This document shows, in pieces, positions 56,341-63,988 of a stretch of DNA of 64,000 nucleotides. Made by a program: the position numbers and the translations under genes. How positions within the stretch are numbered: position 1 is the first letter of the stretch; each line of letters begins with the position of its first letter. The notes below the pieces were generated by a model. It was not told where the DNA came from and ran no database searches. It saw only the letters and a list, made by a program, of their open reading frames with translations. Origin of the DNA: Symbiodinium natans (taxonomy: Eukaryota; Sar; Dinophyceae; Suessiales; Symbiodiniaceae); contig CAJNDS010000224.1 of assembly GCA_905221605.1 (NCBI GenBank), positions 1,029,085-1,093,084 on the forward strand, in the 5' to 3' direction.

Positions 56341-59302
56341 ACCCTAAACCCTAAACCCTAAACCTTAAACCCTAAACCCTAATCCAGGCGGAGTTCATGA
56401 AAATCCTCCAAGTGGATGAGGCCGCGCGAGCTCTCGAAGAAACCTGGCATCGAAAGCTGTGGGGATCTTCGAAGACTACTTAGAGTCTTAACAAACGGTT
56501 TAGGGTTTAGGGCTTAGGGCTTAGGGTTGAGGGTTTAGGGTTTAGGGCTTAGGGCTCAGGGTGCTCTAATCCCAGAACCCCAAACCCTAAACCCCAAGCC
56601 TAGACCGTAAGGCCTCCCAGCCAAGCCCTCGTTGGCGTCTCAATGCAATGCTTTGGAAAGTCGGGGCTTTAGGGTTTAGGGTTTAGGGTTTAGGGTTGCG
56701 ACACTCATTCGGGTTTAAGGGGTTTAGGGTTGAGGGTTCAGGGGCTTAAGGGTTTAGGGACGTGGCCTGTCTGGACGAAATCGAAGGGGGCATGCAGAGA
56801 TTTGTAGGATGATAGGCCGAGACTGTGTTTTGTTGGGTGTTTGGGTGTTGAGGGACTTTCGGGGATACAAGAACATCTAAGGGTATTTCTATGGGCCCTG
56901 AGCATGGTTAAGGCCCATATTCAGGGACATGCAGCTACCCGAACAGAACAGCAGGTAGTTGCTTGTGCAGCAATCAAAAAACCCTAAACCCTAAACCCTA
57001 AACCCTAAACCCTAAACCCTAAACCCTAAACCCTAAACCCTAATTTCTAAAGCATTTTGCTTGCCACAGTTGAGTTGCCGGGTGCGCGGGGCACTCCACC
57101 GCAAGCCCTGTTACGCAAATCCCAACCAGCCCATGACATGAAACTCTGGGCCCCAAGCTCCAAACCCTAGACCTTAAACCCTAAATCCTGAAGCGCTAAA
57201 CCCTAAACCCTAAACCCTAAACCCTAAACCCTAAACCCTAAACCCTAAACCCTAAACCCTAAACCCTAAACCCTAAACCCCTCCTAGCCTCTGGACCCTT
57301 GCGGCTTCTGGTTCGTGCTCAGTCATGCTCCTTGCCGAAAGAGGCGTGGGCCCGACGCCCTAAAACCCTAGGCCCTAACTTGGGCTTAGGGTGTGGTAAA
57401 GGGTTCAGGGTGTTCAGGGTTCAGGGTTTAGGGTTTAGGGTTCAGGGTTTAGGGTTTAGGCTTTAGGGTTTTAGGGTTTAGGGTTTAGCCCACACCAATC
57501 TCAGGAAGTGGGCGTCGACCCGGTGAGCATTGCTGCTCAGCTTACGCCTTCCCTGCCACCCTCAGCCTAATATCCCACCTTTCTCTGGTGTTGAGACCCC
57601 ACGCTTTAAACCAACCTAAACCCTTAAAACCCTAAACCCCAAAACCCTAAATCCTAAAACCCTAAGCCCCAAACCTTAAACCCTAAACCCTAAACCCTAA
57701 AACCTAAACCCTAAGCTCTAAACCCTATTGTGGTTTGGCGCGTAGTGTTGTCAGGGTTTCTCGAGCTAGACCACGTCGGAACATGTTGTTCTAGCACATG
57801 TTCGACGTCTTCCAGCGCATTTCCCAACATTGATCCCCCCCCCCCCCGGCCCCGGCAATTTACCCCCAAAGGCTGTAGTGCACGCCTACTTGTTCTAGGA
57901 ACCCGCCGCAAAGGGTGCCCTTAGTTTCACAAACCCAATCTGCAACCAGAAAGCATTAGGTTAACAGATTTCCACAGGGGTCCGCCGAACAGTTGAGGCA
58001 TGAATACGGGACCTGGGGGGTAGTGAAGGGGCCACTTAGGTATATAGGGTCTATAAGGTGTGTGTGTATATATAGATAGATGATATAGGGGTTGCATAGG
58101 CCCGAAGCCCTAAACCCCTAACTTCCAAAACCCCTACCCCTAAGCCCCAAAGCCCCTGGACCCCCAAACCTTAAGCCTTCAAACCCCGAAACAACTCCAA
58201 CCCTGATCGCCTAAACACATAAACGCTAAACCGCTACACCCAAGCCTCTCCCTTCTCTCAAGCGCGGCCGCAACTCCTGAAATGGACACTCGGAGCTTTA
58301 GGGTGCAAGCGGTTTCTAAGTGGGTTAGAATTACACTTTATGGTTTGTGATTCATATAATGTATCATGTTACAAATTCTCTCCAATTTTGTAGATGAAAT
58401 CGTGTCTGGTTTGCTAGTGTCATCCAAATCCACCACAGAAGCAAGATTCCAATTTTGATTATCAAATCATAAAATTAAGCACCAGGTGGACTTTGCTGAT
58501 TTCATCTTCGGGGAGAATGATGAGGAGGGGGAAGGCAGGAGCCTAGGGGGTTTAGGGTGCTTCGGGTTTGGGGATTTGGTGCTTTGGGGGTTTGGGGATG
58601 AAGGGCTTTGGGGGTTTAGGGCTTTGGGGGTTTCGGGTTTTGGGGTTCAGGGTTTGGGTTGCTTAGCGTTTAGGGTTTAGGGCTTCGGGGCTTTAGGGTT
58701 TAGGGCTTAGGGGGATTTAGGGTTCAGGGCTTTGGGCGGTTTAGGGTTCAGGGCTTTGGGGGTTTAGGGTTTAGAGCTTGGGGTGCTTTTGGGTTTAGGG
58801 CTTTAGGCTGCGGGTTCGGGGCTTTCGGGTGTTGAAGGCCTTAGGGTTCAGGGCTTTGGGGGTTTGGGGGTTAGTGTGTTCAGGGCTTTGGGTGTTTAGG
58901 GTTCTTAGGGTGTAGGGGATCTCTTTTGGGCTTCAAGCTTCCTTAGGGTTTAGGGTTTAGGGCCTCGTGTTTTTAATCCTCGAAACCCTATACTCAAATC
59001 CTAAACCCTAAACTCGCAAGGTGCTCCTCAAACCCTTCGGCACCCCACCCTAAACCCTAAACCCTAAACCCTAGACCCTAAACCCTAAACCCTAAACCCT
59101 AAGGGTTTAGGGTTTACAGTAGGGTTTAGGGTTTAGGGTTCAGGGTTTAGGGTTTAGGGTTTAGGGTTTGGGGTTTAGGGTTTAGGGTTTAGGGTTTAAC
59201 CCTAAACCCTACGAAGGCGAGAACCTGTCTTTTGGCAAGTTCATGGAGATTCTGTTGACCCTCCGAGCGGAGAACAAGTCCACAATACGCCACCTGGCTT
59301 GA
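44501..59302 (+). CDS. Voltage-gated cation channel with EF-hand C-terminus, 22 exons (partial at 5')
   Basis: Spliced, the exons give about 397 residues. They encode an N-terminal helix (DAEEMKAKVKEALARPTYN), S1 (WIAKSNAFETVTLIVI), S2 (FFCTYYTIELFLRF), S3 (GWFVFDS then LLVFMMLGETLVLSVLLL), S4 (ILKLFRLLRLSRMARMLR, K/R every third residue), S5 (VFFVMCLQLILLYVFAI), a pore loop (HSMYTLLLYGTFLDNLSQF), S6 (VLNMLIGILCEVVSAVAS), an EF-hand loop (DKNNDGHLCKAE) and a second EF-like region ending in TGA. This is the single-domain, Nav/Cav-like ion_trans plus EF-hand architecture expanded in dinoflagellates. It would conduct cations across a membrane in response to voltage, with Ca2+ sensed by the EF-hand. 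Phases join at nearly all junctions; donors are mostly GC, then GT, then GA. Introns are telomeric arrays and TIR elements. Conserved order without stops argues for a live gene. Ion selectivity cannot be read with confidence. Confidence 0.93.
45068..45200. mobile_element. TIR element, family A, in a channel intron
   Basis: 'acttggaggttcatggtact' at the left, inverted partner 'aagtgccttgaaacccgaagt' diverged at the right, ~130 bp. Confidence 0.7.
45671..45702 (+). CDS. Channel exon 2: pre-S1
   Basis: Acceptor 'cagctaag', GA donor (ct|gagatg). Encodes VFDFYHQTLGL, joining YN-VFDFYHQT before the S1 exon. The exact 3' edge is less certain. Confidence 0.65.
46364..46428 (+). CDS. Channel exon 3: S1
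   Basis: Acceptor 'gagccag', GC donor (g|gccggc). Encodes RGFFQWIAKSNAFETVTLIV, ending I, the start of the first membrane helix. A split Gly codon is completed by the next exon. Confidence 0.85.
47149..47240 (+). CDS. Channel exon 4: S1-S2
   Basis: Acceptor 'cgcacgatgcag', GC donor (att|gcagca). Encodes LNALWLAHDTNSNKSDALIS followed by ARIDFQIAEI, the hallmark end of S1 and the extracellular loop. Confidence 0.92.
47345..47430. mobile_element. TIR element, family C, partial
   Basis: The left arm 'gggatgtcccccccccccta' is followed by diverged internal sequence and no clear right arm. It abuts the complete copy that follows. Confidence 0.6.
47432..47534. mobile_element. TIR element, family C, intact centre
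   Basis: The arms 'ggatgtctcccccttgtact' and 'agcataagggggaacatcc' are inverted repeats. The centre is unique and self-complementary ('gtagtacccccctac'). Reference copy for the array-bearing element at 11,558-11,725. Confidence 0.8.
48272..48336 (+). CDS. Channel exon 5: S2
   Basis: Acceptor 'accagcccag', GA donor (tg|gagctg). Encodes FFCTYYTIELFLRFMAFKRK, ending R. It carries the conserved acidic residue of S2 and a basic intracellular end. Confidence 0.93.
48538..48575 (+). CDS. Channel exon 6: S2-S3 loop and start of S3
   Basis: Acceptor 'aagtgtcag', GC donor (a|gcctcc). Encodes CDALRDGWFVFD with split Trp and Ser codons. 'gcctc' is repeated at the start of the next exon. Confidence 0.9.
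48896..48959 (+). CDS. Channel exon 7: S3
   Basis: Acceptor 'ccggcgcag', GC donor (gg|gccact) at the edge of a TIR element. Encodes LLVFMMLGETLVLSVLLLIL. Confidence 0.9.
48960..49247 (+). mobile_element. Introner: TIR element, family B, split by a telomeric array
   Basis: This intron is a family-B element: left end 'acttacttagccaatagt', right end 'ctattggagaagtaag', and 'ggcc' duplicated on both sides. Removing it by GC-AG splicing restores the S3-S4 reading frame. Between about 48,982 and 49,172 a CCCTAAA/CCCCTAAA array replaces the ~10 bp found at this point in the copies at 52,412 and 62,958. Confidence 0.88.
49248..49281 (+). CDS. Channel exon 8: S3-S4 linker
   Basis: It starts right after the introner. 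GC donor (aat|gctggg). Encodes PDGPASTAVGN, a flexible linker leading into S4. Confidence 0.85.
49860..49940. repeat. CCCTAAA array before the S4 exon
   Basis: CCCTAAA/CCCTAAC units. 49,300-49,860 is degenerate telomeric repeat in both orientations with no exon seen. Confidence 0.9.
49951..50021 (+). CDS. Channel exon 9: S4 voltage sensor
   Basis: Acceptor 'gtctcccaag', GT donor (ga|gtctcc). Encodes ASILKLFRLLRLSRMARMLR then SMP. One Lys and five Arg are spaced three apart, so this is a complete voltage-sensor helix. Confidence 0.96.
50228..50440. repeat. ~38-bp degenerate tandem repeat
   Basis: About five units of 'aatccctat.ttacccttatacggaagaagattt', within a channel intron. Confidence 0.65.
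50894..50936 (+). CDS. Channel exon 10: S4-S5 linker
   Basis: Acceptor 'gttcttgag', GC donor (tct|gctgcc). Encodes LMILIKGMYAAATS, the conserved S4-S5 linker. The 3' edge could be one of several GC sites. Confidence 0.88.
51598..51648 (+). CDS. Channel exon 11: S5
   Basis: Acceptor 'tcactttcgag', GC donor (atc|gcccct). Encodes VFFVMCLQLILLYVFAI. Confidence 0.93.
52060..52300. repeat. Homogenised CCCCTAAA (8-mer) array
   Basis: About 25 units of the 8-bp variant instead of the 7-bp telomere unit. The preceding 51,770-52,050 is unique with inverted 'gtgctgcctc/gaggcagcac' motifs and no exon. Confidence 0.93.
52356..52370 (+). CDS. Channel exon 12 (tentative): end of S5
   Basis: After 'ccgtaccag', GLFT(L) would bridge S5 to the next exon, where relatives have an F-T-x-L sequence. 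Donor unclear, tiny size. Confidence 0.4.
52412..52514. mobile_element. TIR element, family B, intact centre
   Basis: 'cttacttagccatgagttga' at the left, 'ggttattggggaagtaag' at the right, ~103 bp, in a channel intron. Confidence 0.85.
52962..53008 (+). CDS. Channel exon 13: pre-pore
   Basis: Acceptor 'ccttcacacag', GT donor (ct|gtgccg). Encodes LAAKTAMGDYYFPTV with a split Leu. Confidence 0.92.
53536..53602 (+). CDS. Channel exon 14: pore loop
   Basis: Acceptor 'cttcccccaag', GT donor (gag|gtgggg) directly followed by TTTAGGG repeats. Encodes HSMYTLLLYGTFLDNLSQF then CDE. The stretch GTFLDN is the likely selectivity-filter region. Confidence 0.93.
53916..53981 (+). CDS. Channel exon 15: start of S6
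   Basis: Acceptor 'ctaaacag', contributed by a CCCTAAA array; GC donor (acg|gcgccg). Encodes VGAESPLCLALIFVFVLLSA then CT. 'ggtggg' occurs at both ends of the intron before it. Confidence 0.9.
54300..54480. repeat. G-rich / C-rich palindromic tract
   Basis: Long G runs (54,325-54,420) are followed by long C runs (54,450-54,480), so the segment can fold back or form quadruplexes. It lies in a channel intron. Confidence 0.85.
54610..54663 (+). CDS. Channel exon 16: S6
   Basis: Acceptor 'aacctccgag', GC donor (tcc|gcctgg). Encodes VLNMLIGILCEVVSAVAS, the strongly conserved end of S6 with the N-M-L-I-G-x-L-C-E-V-V core. Confidence 0.96.
54705..54765. repeat. Homogenised TTGAGGG array
   Basis: Eight identical TTGAGGG variants in a row, between TTTAGGG units. 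54,770-55,440 holds degenerate repeats and no recognised exon. Confidence 0.9.
55451..55483 (+). CDS. Channel exon 17: post-S6 helix
   Basis: Encodes AEVEREEILV with split codons, as expected directly after S6; GC donor (ct|gcctgg). The exact 5' edge (phase) is ambiguous. Confidence 0.75.
55761..55833 (+). CDS. Channel exon 18: EF-hand
   Basis: Acceptor 'aacgccccag', GC donor (aag|gcaagc). Encodes LHITNKLQRVLSKLDKNNDG then HLCK: the entering helix and most of a Ca2+-binding loop (D1, N3, D5). Confidence 0.95.
56290..56385. repeat. Homogenised CCCTCAA then CCCTAAA array
   Basis: Seven CCCTCAA units run into CCCTAAA just before the next exon. Confidence 0.9.
56388..56438 (+). CDS. Channel exon 19: EF-hand exit helix
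   Basis: Acceptor 'ctaatccag', GA donor (gaa|gaaacc). Encodes AEFMKILQVDEAARALE. It completes the EF loop with Glu at position 12. Confidence 0.92.
57190..57290. repeat. CCCTAAA array
   Basis: About 13 perfect units. Another array lies at 56,978-57,045. The segments between are unique without a recognised exon. Confidence 0.95.
57505..57522 (+). CDS. Channel exon 20: 18-bp microexon
   Basis: Acceptor 'caccaatctcag', GT donor (ccg|gtgagc). Encodes EVGVDP in phase 0. This sequence fits between ...ARALE and VDFADFIF in the family pattern. Confidence 0.7.
58486..58534 (+). CDS. Channel exon 21: second EF region
   Basis: Acceptor 'attaagcaccag', GC donor (g|gcagga). Encodes VDFADFIFGENDEEGE. 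'gaaggc' is repeated at the start of the next exon. The introns on either side include an AT-rich stretch (58,330-58,480) and TTTAGGG-like tracts (58,545-58,960). Confidence 0.92.
59050..59210. repeat. Head-to-head telomeric arrays
   Basis: CCCTAAA (59,050-59,102) meets TTTAGGG (59,103-59,197) at 'ccctaagggtttaggg' and reverses again at 'ggtttaaccctaaa', 16 bp before an exon. Confidence 0.95.
59217..59302 (+). CDS. Channel exon 22: C-terminal EF helix and stop
   Basis: Acceptor 'cctacgaag'. Encodes ENLSFGKFMEILLTLRAENK then STIRHLA and TGA. An internal GC donor (ata c|gccacc) would skip the stop and extend the protein, so the true end is uncertain. Confidence 0.9.
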
Positions 59303-59339
59303 GTCCCTAGCGCCTTTTTGAGGGTTTAGGGTCTGGCTT

Positions 59340-59870
59340 CAAGTTTAGAGCTTCAAGTGTCGTCGACTGGAGCTCCAGGCGACATGATCAGCATCCGCAG
59401 TCACGTTGCCAGCCAGGCTGGGGTCGGCGAAACGTGTTCCATGCACGGCTGGGCTGCTTCTCAGGGTTTAGGCTTTGCGGTTGAGGGTTCGCGGCACGAA
59501 AGTCCTAAACCCCGGAAGCCCTAGGAAGAAGGAACTTGCCAAGAGAGTCGCATCCTCAATCGCTTCTGCTTAGAGGTCGCTGGTGAGAATGTGCAGCGAC
59601 CAACATGTTTCAATCACGTGGTTCTCGTAGTTGAGTTACCTCCGAAGGTTTCTACCCTATGAGCCTTATGAGCCAGTCGTTCAACCCAAGGGCCAGAAAC
59701 CGATTCTTGAGGCTGTTGCATTTAGGAAACCAAGTTTCCCCATCTGTTCTGCATCGTTACTTGAATCGCACGGTACTGCGCGAAGTAAAGCTGAAATCCG
59801 AACCTCGTCTTACTCTGGTGCGTAAGGGGGAGGGAGCTTGGGTGATGGTGTAGAGGTTGCTGTAGAGATA
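59340..59870 (+). other. Unique segments with uncertain coding frames
   Basis: 59,371-59,460 is open (SSTGAPGDMISIRSHVASQA) and could be a further channel exon. 59,631-59,853 has two overlapping + strand frames (RFLPYEPYEPVVQPKGQKP... and RNRFLRLLHLGNQVSPSVLH...), and I cannot tell which, if either, is real. 59,870-60,290 shows nothing clear. Confidence 0.2.
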
Positions 59871-60412
59871 CGAATCGTTCTGTCCCTTCTGCGGATTACA
59901 CATATATAAGGGCCCTGATCATGAGAGATACTTCAAATAGATGCCTACACCAGATGCCTCACACCATGAACTCTTTACATGGGAGATCAGATCTTTGAGC
60001 GCCGGATCGTGGAGTTCCGTCGTGGCATGTTCGCGGTTTTGTTTTAGTTCAGGGTTCGTAGCTTTGGTAGCCTTGGGGCTCTCGAGTACACACCCCTAAG
60101 CCCTAAACCGTAAACCCTCAGCTCCTAAACCCCTACAGTTTGAGGTTTCGGGCTTCCCTCCCATGTGGCTACACCTGCGACTCCCTGAGAGGTTGAGAAG
60201 CTCGTGAAGTCTCTTTGCCGCGAGGCGCGCCTTTTGGGTTTAAGATCTAGGGTTTAGGTTTAGGGTTCAGGGTTTACGGCGTTTGCGGTTTAGTGGCTTT
60301 AGGTATTACCCCTCAACCCTACGCCGTAAACCCGAGTGGCAAGGAAGGAGCTGCGACCCTGCTTTCAATACTCTTGGCAGCAGTTCCTCACGTAAATGAC
60401 TATAGAAGAAGG

Positions 60413-60926
60413 AAGAAGCAGAAGCAGAAGCAGAAGCAGAAGCAGAAGCAGAAGCAGAAGCAGAAGCAGAAGCAGAAGCAGAAGCAGAAGCAGAAGCAGA
60501 AGCAGAATCAGAAGCAGAAGCAGAAGCAGAAGCAGAAGCAGAAGCAGAAGCAGAAGCAGAAGCAGAAGCAGAAGCAGAAGCAGAAGCAGAAGCAGAAGCA
60601 GAAGCAGAAGCAGAAGCAGAAGCAGAAGCAGAAGAAGAAGAAGAAGAAGAAGAAGAAGAAGAAGAAGAAGAAGAAGAAGAAGAAGAAGAAGAAGAAGAAG
60701 AAGAAGAAGAAGAAGAAGAAGAAGAAGAAGAAGAAGAAGAAAAAGAAGAAGAAGAAGAAGAAGAAGAAGAAGAAGAAGAAGAAGAAGAAGAAAAAGAAGA
60801 AGAAGAAGAAGAAGAAGAAGAAGAAGAAGAAGAAGAAGAAGAAGAAGAAGAAGAAGAAGAAGAAGAAGAAGAAGAAGAAGAAGAAGAAGAACAAGCATAA
60901 CAAGCATAACAAGCATAACAAGCATA
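60413..60926. repeat. (GCAGAA)n - (GAA)n - (CAAGCATAA)4 microsatellite
   Basis: About 36 GCAGAA units to ~60,633, then ~85 GAA units with a few 'aaa' interruptions to ~60,890, then four 9-bp units. Poly-Lys, poly-Arg, poly-Ser, poly-Leu and poly-Phe ORFs come from this. 60,930-61,430 is unique and C-rich with no gene seen. Confidence 0.98.
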
Positions 60927-61575
60927 ACAAGAAGAATCAGAAGAATAATAATAATGAGAAGAATAAGCCCCCCACTGCGCGAGAAAAACAGTCACAAGTC
61001 CGACCAAACCACCCCCTGGACCTCGCATCATACGCGAAAACGCCAAAGGGTGTCCACACTGTACCGCCTGAAGGCAACTTAGGGTCGAGACCCCGTGCGC
61101 AAAACCCCCACAACCGCGTGATAAGCCCACTGGCACACCCGGCACATCCGGCACACCACCAGAAAAGCCACTCCCAGCAGAGGAGAGGGAGACAGCACCA
61201 TGCGCAGGCCCCCCGCAACGGCCCCCGTGACAGCTTGAGAATGGCCGAGTGACTGGCGTTCCGCCCCTGGTGACCCAGCAAAAACAAGACCCCACCTGAG
61301 GGGGGTCCGCGCCCATGCTGCATCACTCGTGCTCTCACCCTGACCCCAGCACCGTCATACCCGCTGGTCCCGAGGCACATCATCCGAACCTAGCGCAAGG
61401 AAAAGCACACACATCGCGCACAGCCACAACCCCTAACTAGTGCAGCAGCATGGTTGCCCGCGGCGGCCACGAGGAGGCCGACGCCAGTCGGTGCCGCGCT
61501 GGTAAGAATGACTATTGTCTAGCATTCCGGTGAGATGTAGGCGCTTCATGCCCAAAAGGAAATGTCGGCATACAA

Positions 61576-61767
61576 GTGGCCACGAACAACAGCTACTTGG
61601 ACACAACCATCGATACAACTAGCACAGTTCTTCAGTTCTTCACTTCCCAAAACGAAACTATGGCCCAAGCTGCTTGCCATAGGCCAGACAACTATCTAAG
61701 GGCTTTCAAGAAAGCGGGTATTCCTGAAATTAGGGTTCCTTCTTGTGGTCCTCTCATAAGGGTGTAA
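61576..61767 (+). CDS. Possible exon or small ORF
   Basis: Open frame ATNNSYLDTTIDTTSTVLQF... to TAA, starting at a GTG with an internal ATG. Composition is protein-like but no domain is recognised. Confidence 0.25.
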   Translation: MATNNSYLDTTIDTTSTVLQFFTSQNETMAQAACHRPDNYLRAFKKAGIPEIRVPSCGPLIRV

Positions 61768-61969
61768 CATTCAGGGGGCCCCAACAGGCACCGTACATGA
61801 AGAGAACGTCCCGCGGAGCTTGGGAGAAGGACCTCAACTACCCTCAACCCTCTGCTTGAAACCTCTCCAGATTGTTGAATCCCCGGCTCGAAATTCACCA
61901 CCTCGTTCCATCCTGACAACAGCAGGTCCCGCAGTACTTCTCCCACGAGAAGGTGCTGCCGGCTTTCAG

Positions 61970-62240
61970 GGTTCAGTTCGCGGGTTTAAAGAGTGTAGGG
62001 TTGCAACGCCGAAGGCAGTCGATCACACAGCTCCAGTCGAAAGGCTCCTCAGGCTTAGAGATTCCTCAAGCAAATTTAGATTAATTATTATTGCGATTAT
62101 TGGCAATATGGTTCTGATTACGCATATTGGTTTGTATGAGCTATTGTTATTATGCAGATATTTGAAACAACATAGCAGAAGAGCAATCACAATCTTAGTC
62201 GTGAAAATAAGAAGAAATCAAGCAACAGAAGCTCTAAACC
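61970..62240. other. AT-rich segment with a hydrophobic frame
   Basis: 62,070-62,230 is markedly more AT-rich than its surroundings. On the + strand it reads through KFRLIIIAIIGNMVLITHIG..., resembling a membrane helix. There is no ATG start and no family, and a non-coding origin is as likely. Confidence 0.2.
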
Positions 62241-62410
62241 CTAAACCTTCACCCTACACCCGACAGCTACACCTTAAACCCCAAACCCGAAACCTTACAC
62301 CCTGAAACCCTAACACCCACACCCTAAACCCTAAACCCTAAACCCTAAACCCAAAACCCTAAACCCTAAACCCTAAACCCTAAACCCTCAACCCTAAACC
62401 CTAAACCCTA
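62240..62410. repeat. CCCTAAA array
   Basis: About 20 units. It is followed at 62,415-62,441 by an exon-like stretch (AAVSIFYR) with an AG acceptor and a perfect gtaagt donor. Confidence 0.93.
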
Positions 62411-62957
62411 GTAGGGCAGCAGTTTCCATCTTCTACCGGCCGTAAGTTTCTTGCGTGCGACTCGCAGAACCGAAAATGCGACATGACACGTCCCTTCCAC
62501 GAGATGCCCGAAACTCGAACACCCCTTTAGGGTTTAGGGTTTAGGGGTTAGGGTTTAGGGTTTAGGGTTAGGGTTGAGGGTTGAGGGTTTAGGGTTCAGG
62601 GTTTAGGGTTGAAGGAACGTGCATGTCTTGAAAGGAACATTCCTTAAGCTTTGATTTTGGGGGTTTGGGCGTCTCCCTGGGAAGGTAGCTAGAAGTGGCA
62701 GCCGCAATTGCAACGCTCCAACAGAGGCGCGGCAGCTTTTAAGGGTTTGGGGTTTAGGGTTTAGGGTTTAGGGCGAGTCAGGATACCTGTTTCCTTGTAA
62801 GCTCCCTACGATGCATTCGGGGAAGTGTCCTGACGCCCTTCGCTTTTTGTTTTTTCATGGCCAAGCCTCCTTCATTTTGTCCCTGGCCGGCTGTGCTCTT
62901 GTTTAAACCTCTTCTATGTAAGCTGTTTTGATTCAGGAGGGGTGTACATTGTATTGT

Positions 62958-63060
62958 ACTTACTTAGCCAATAGTTGAACTTTAAGCTTTTTTGAGTATC
63001 CTTATTTAGTAGGAATTAACAGGTTAACCTTTTTTTTCCCGTGGTTATTGGAGAAGTAAG
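62958..63060. mobile_element. TIR element, family B, intact centre
   Basis: The left end 'acttacttagccaatagttg' and the right end 'ttattggagaagtaag' are inverted repeats. 'gtatt' lies on both sides. Reference copy for the array-split element at 48,960. Confidence 0.88.
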
Positions 63061-63359
63061 TGTATTAACCCTAAACCCTAAAACCCTAAAACCCTATAGT
63101 ATAGGGTTTTACGAGCCCGGTGGTCAGTGGATTTGGGGGGTAGGGGTAGAACGTTGTGGATACTTTTGGACCCTACGCGATCTGTATCTTGCAGAGTCTC
63201 CCGGGCCTCTAGGGGGCCTGTGGTTTTCAGAATGAGTTTAGGGTTTCAGTTTACATGGTTCTTGTTCAGCGAGATGAGGGGATAACGCCGGTAGTCATTT
63301 TGGCGCCTGTATTCGACATGTTTTCTACAGACTGCAGTGGGTAAGGTAGGGCAAGGCAC

Positions 63360-63770
63360 CCAAACCCGCGAAACCCTAGATTCCAAAACCCATCAAGCCC
63401 TACACCCTAAACAAGCCCCTCAAGCCCTAAACCTTCAAACCCTCAAACCCTCAAACCCTCAAACCCCTCACGCCTCTCAAGCCCTCAAACCCTCAAGCCC
63501 TCAAACCCTCAAACCCCTCAAACCCTTCAAACCCTCAAACCCTCAAACCCTCAAACCCTTCAAACCCCTCAAACCCTTCAAACCCTTCAAACCCTCAAAC
63601 CCTCAAACCCTCAAACCCTCAAACCCTCAAACCCTCAAACCCTCAAACCCTCAAACCCTCAAACCCTCAAACCCTCAAACCCTAAACCCTCAAACCCTAA
63701 ACCCTCTAAACCCTAAACCCTAAACCCTAAACCCTAAACCCTAAACCCTAAACCCTAAACCCTCTAACCC
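63360..63770. repeat. Homogenised CCCTCAAA (8-mer) array then CCCTAAA
   Basis: From about 63,430 to 63,690 nearly every unit is CCCTCAAA, then the array returns to CCCTAAA. The Pro/Lys/Thr-rich ORF across it is an artefact. Confidence 0.95.
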
Positions 63771-63788
63771 AAAATTCATTCTCCCCAG

Positions 63789-63988
63789 CAGGTTGATCCC
63801 GCCGTGGCCGAGGAGTTGAGACATCTGGAGGCTGCCCGTGTTTGGGGATTAGGGTTTAGGGTTTAGGGTTTAGGGTTTAGGGTTTAGGGTTTAGGGTTTA
63901 GGGTCCCTCTAGACCCTACACCGGGAAACTCCCCCAAGCTCTTTCAACTTCAGGGTGACAGGCTAGCGCATGATGTCTTCGGTGGCAG
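63789..63988 (+). CDS. Two exon-like islands of an unidentified gene, runs off the window
   Basis: 63,789-63,833 (acceptor 'ctccccag', QVDPAVAEELRHLEA, GC donor) and 63,954-63,988 (acceptor 'tttcaacttcag', GDRLAHDVFGG, donor ag|gtgtac) join in phase 0. A TTTAGGG array (63,846-63,905) lies between them. Helical and charged, not recognised. Confidence 0.45.

Noticed and set aside
60293-61316. Long ORFs rich in Lys, Arg, Ser, Leu or Phe on both strands
   Set aside because: They are translations of a GCAGAA/GAA microsatellite in every frame.
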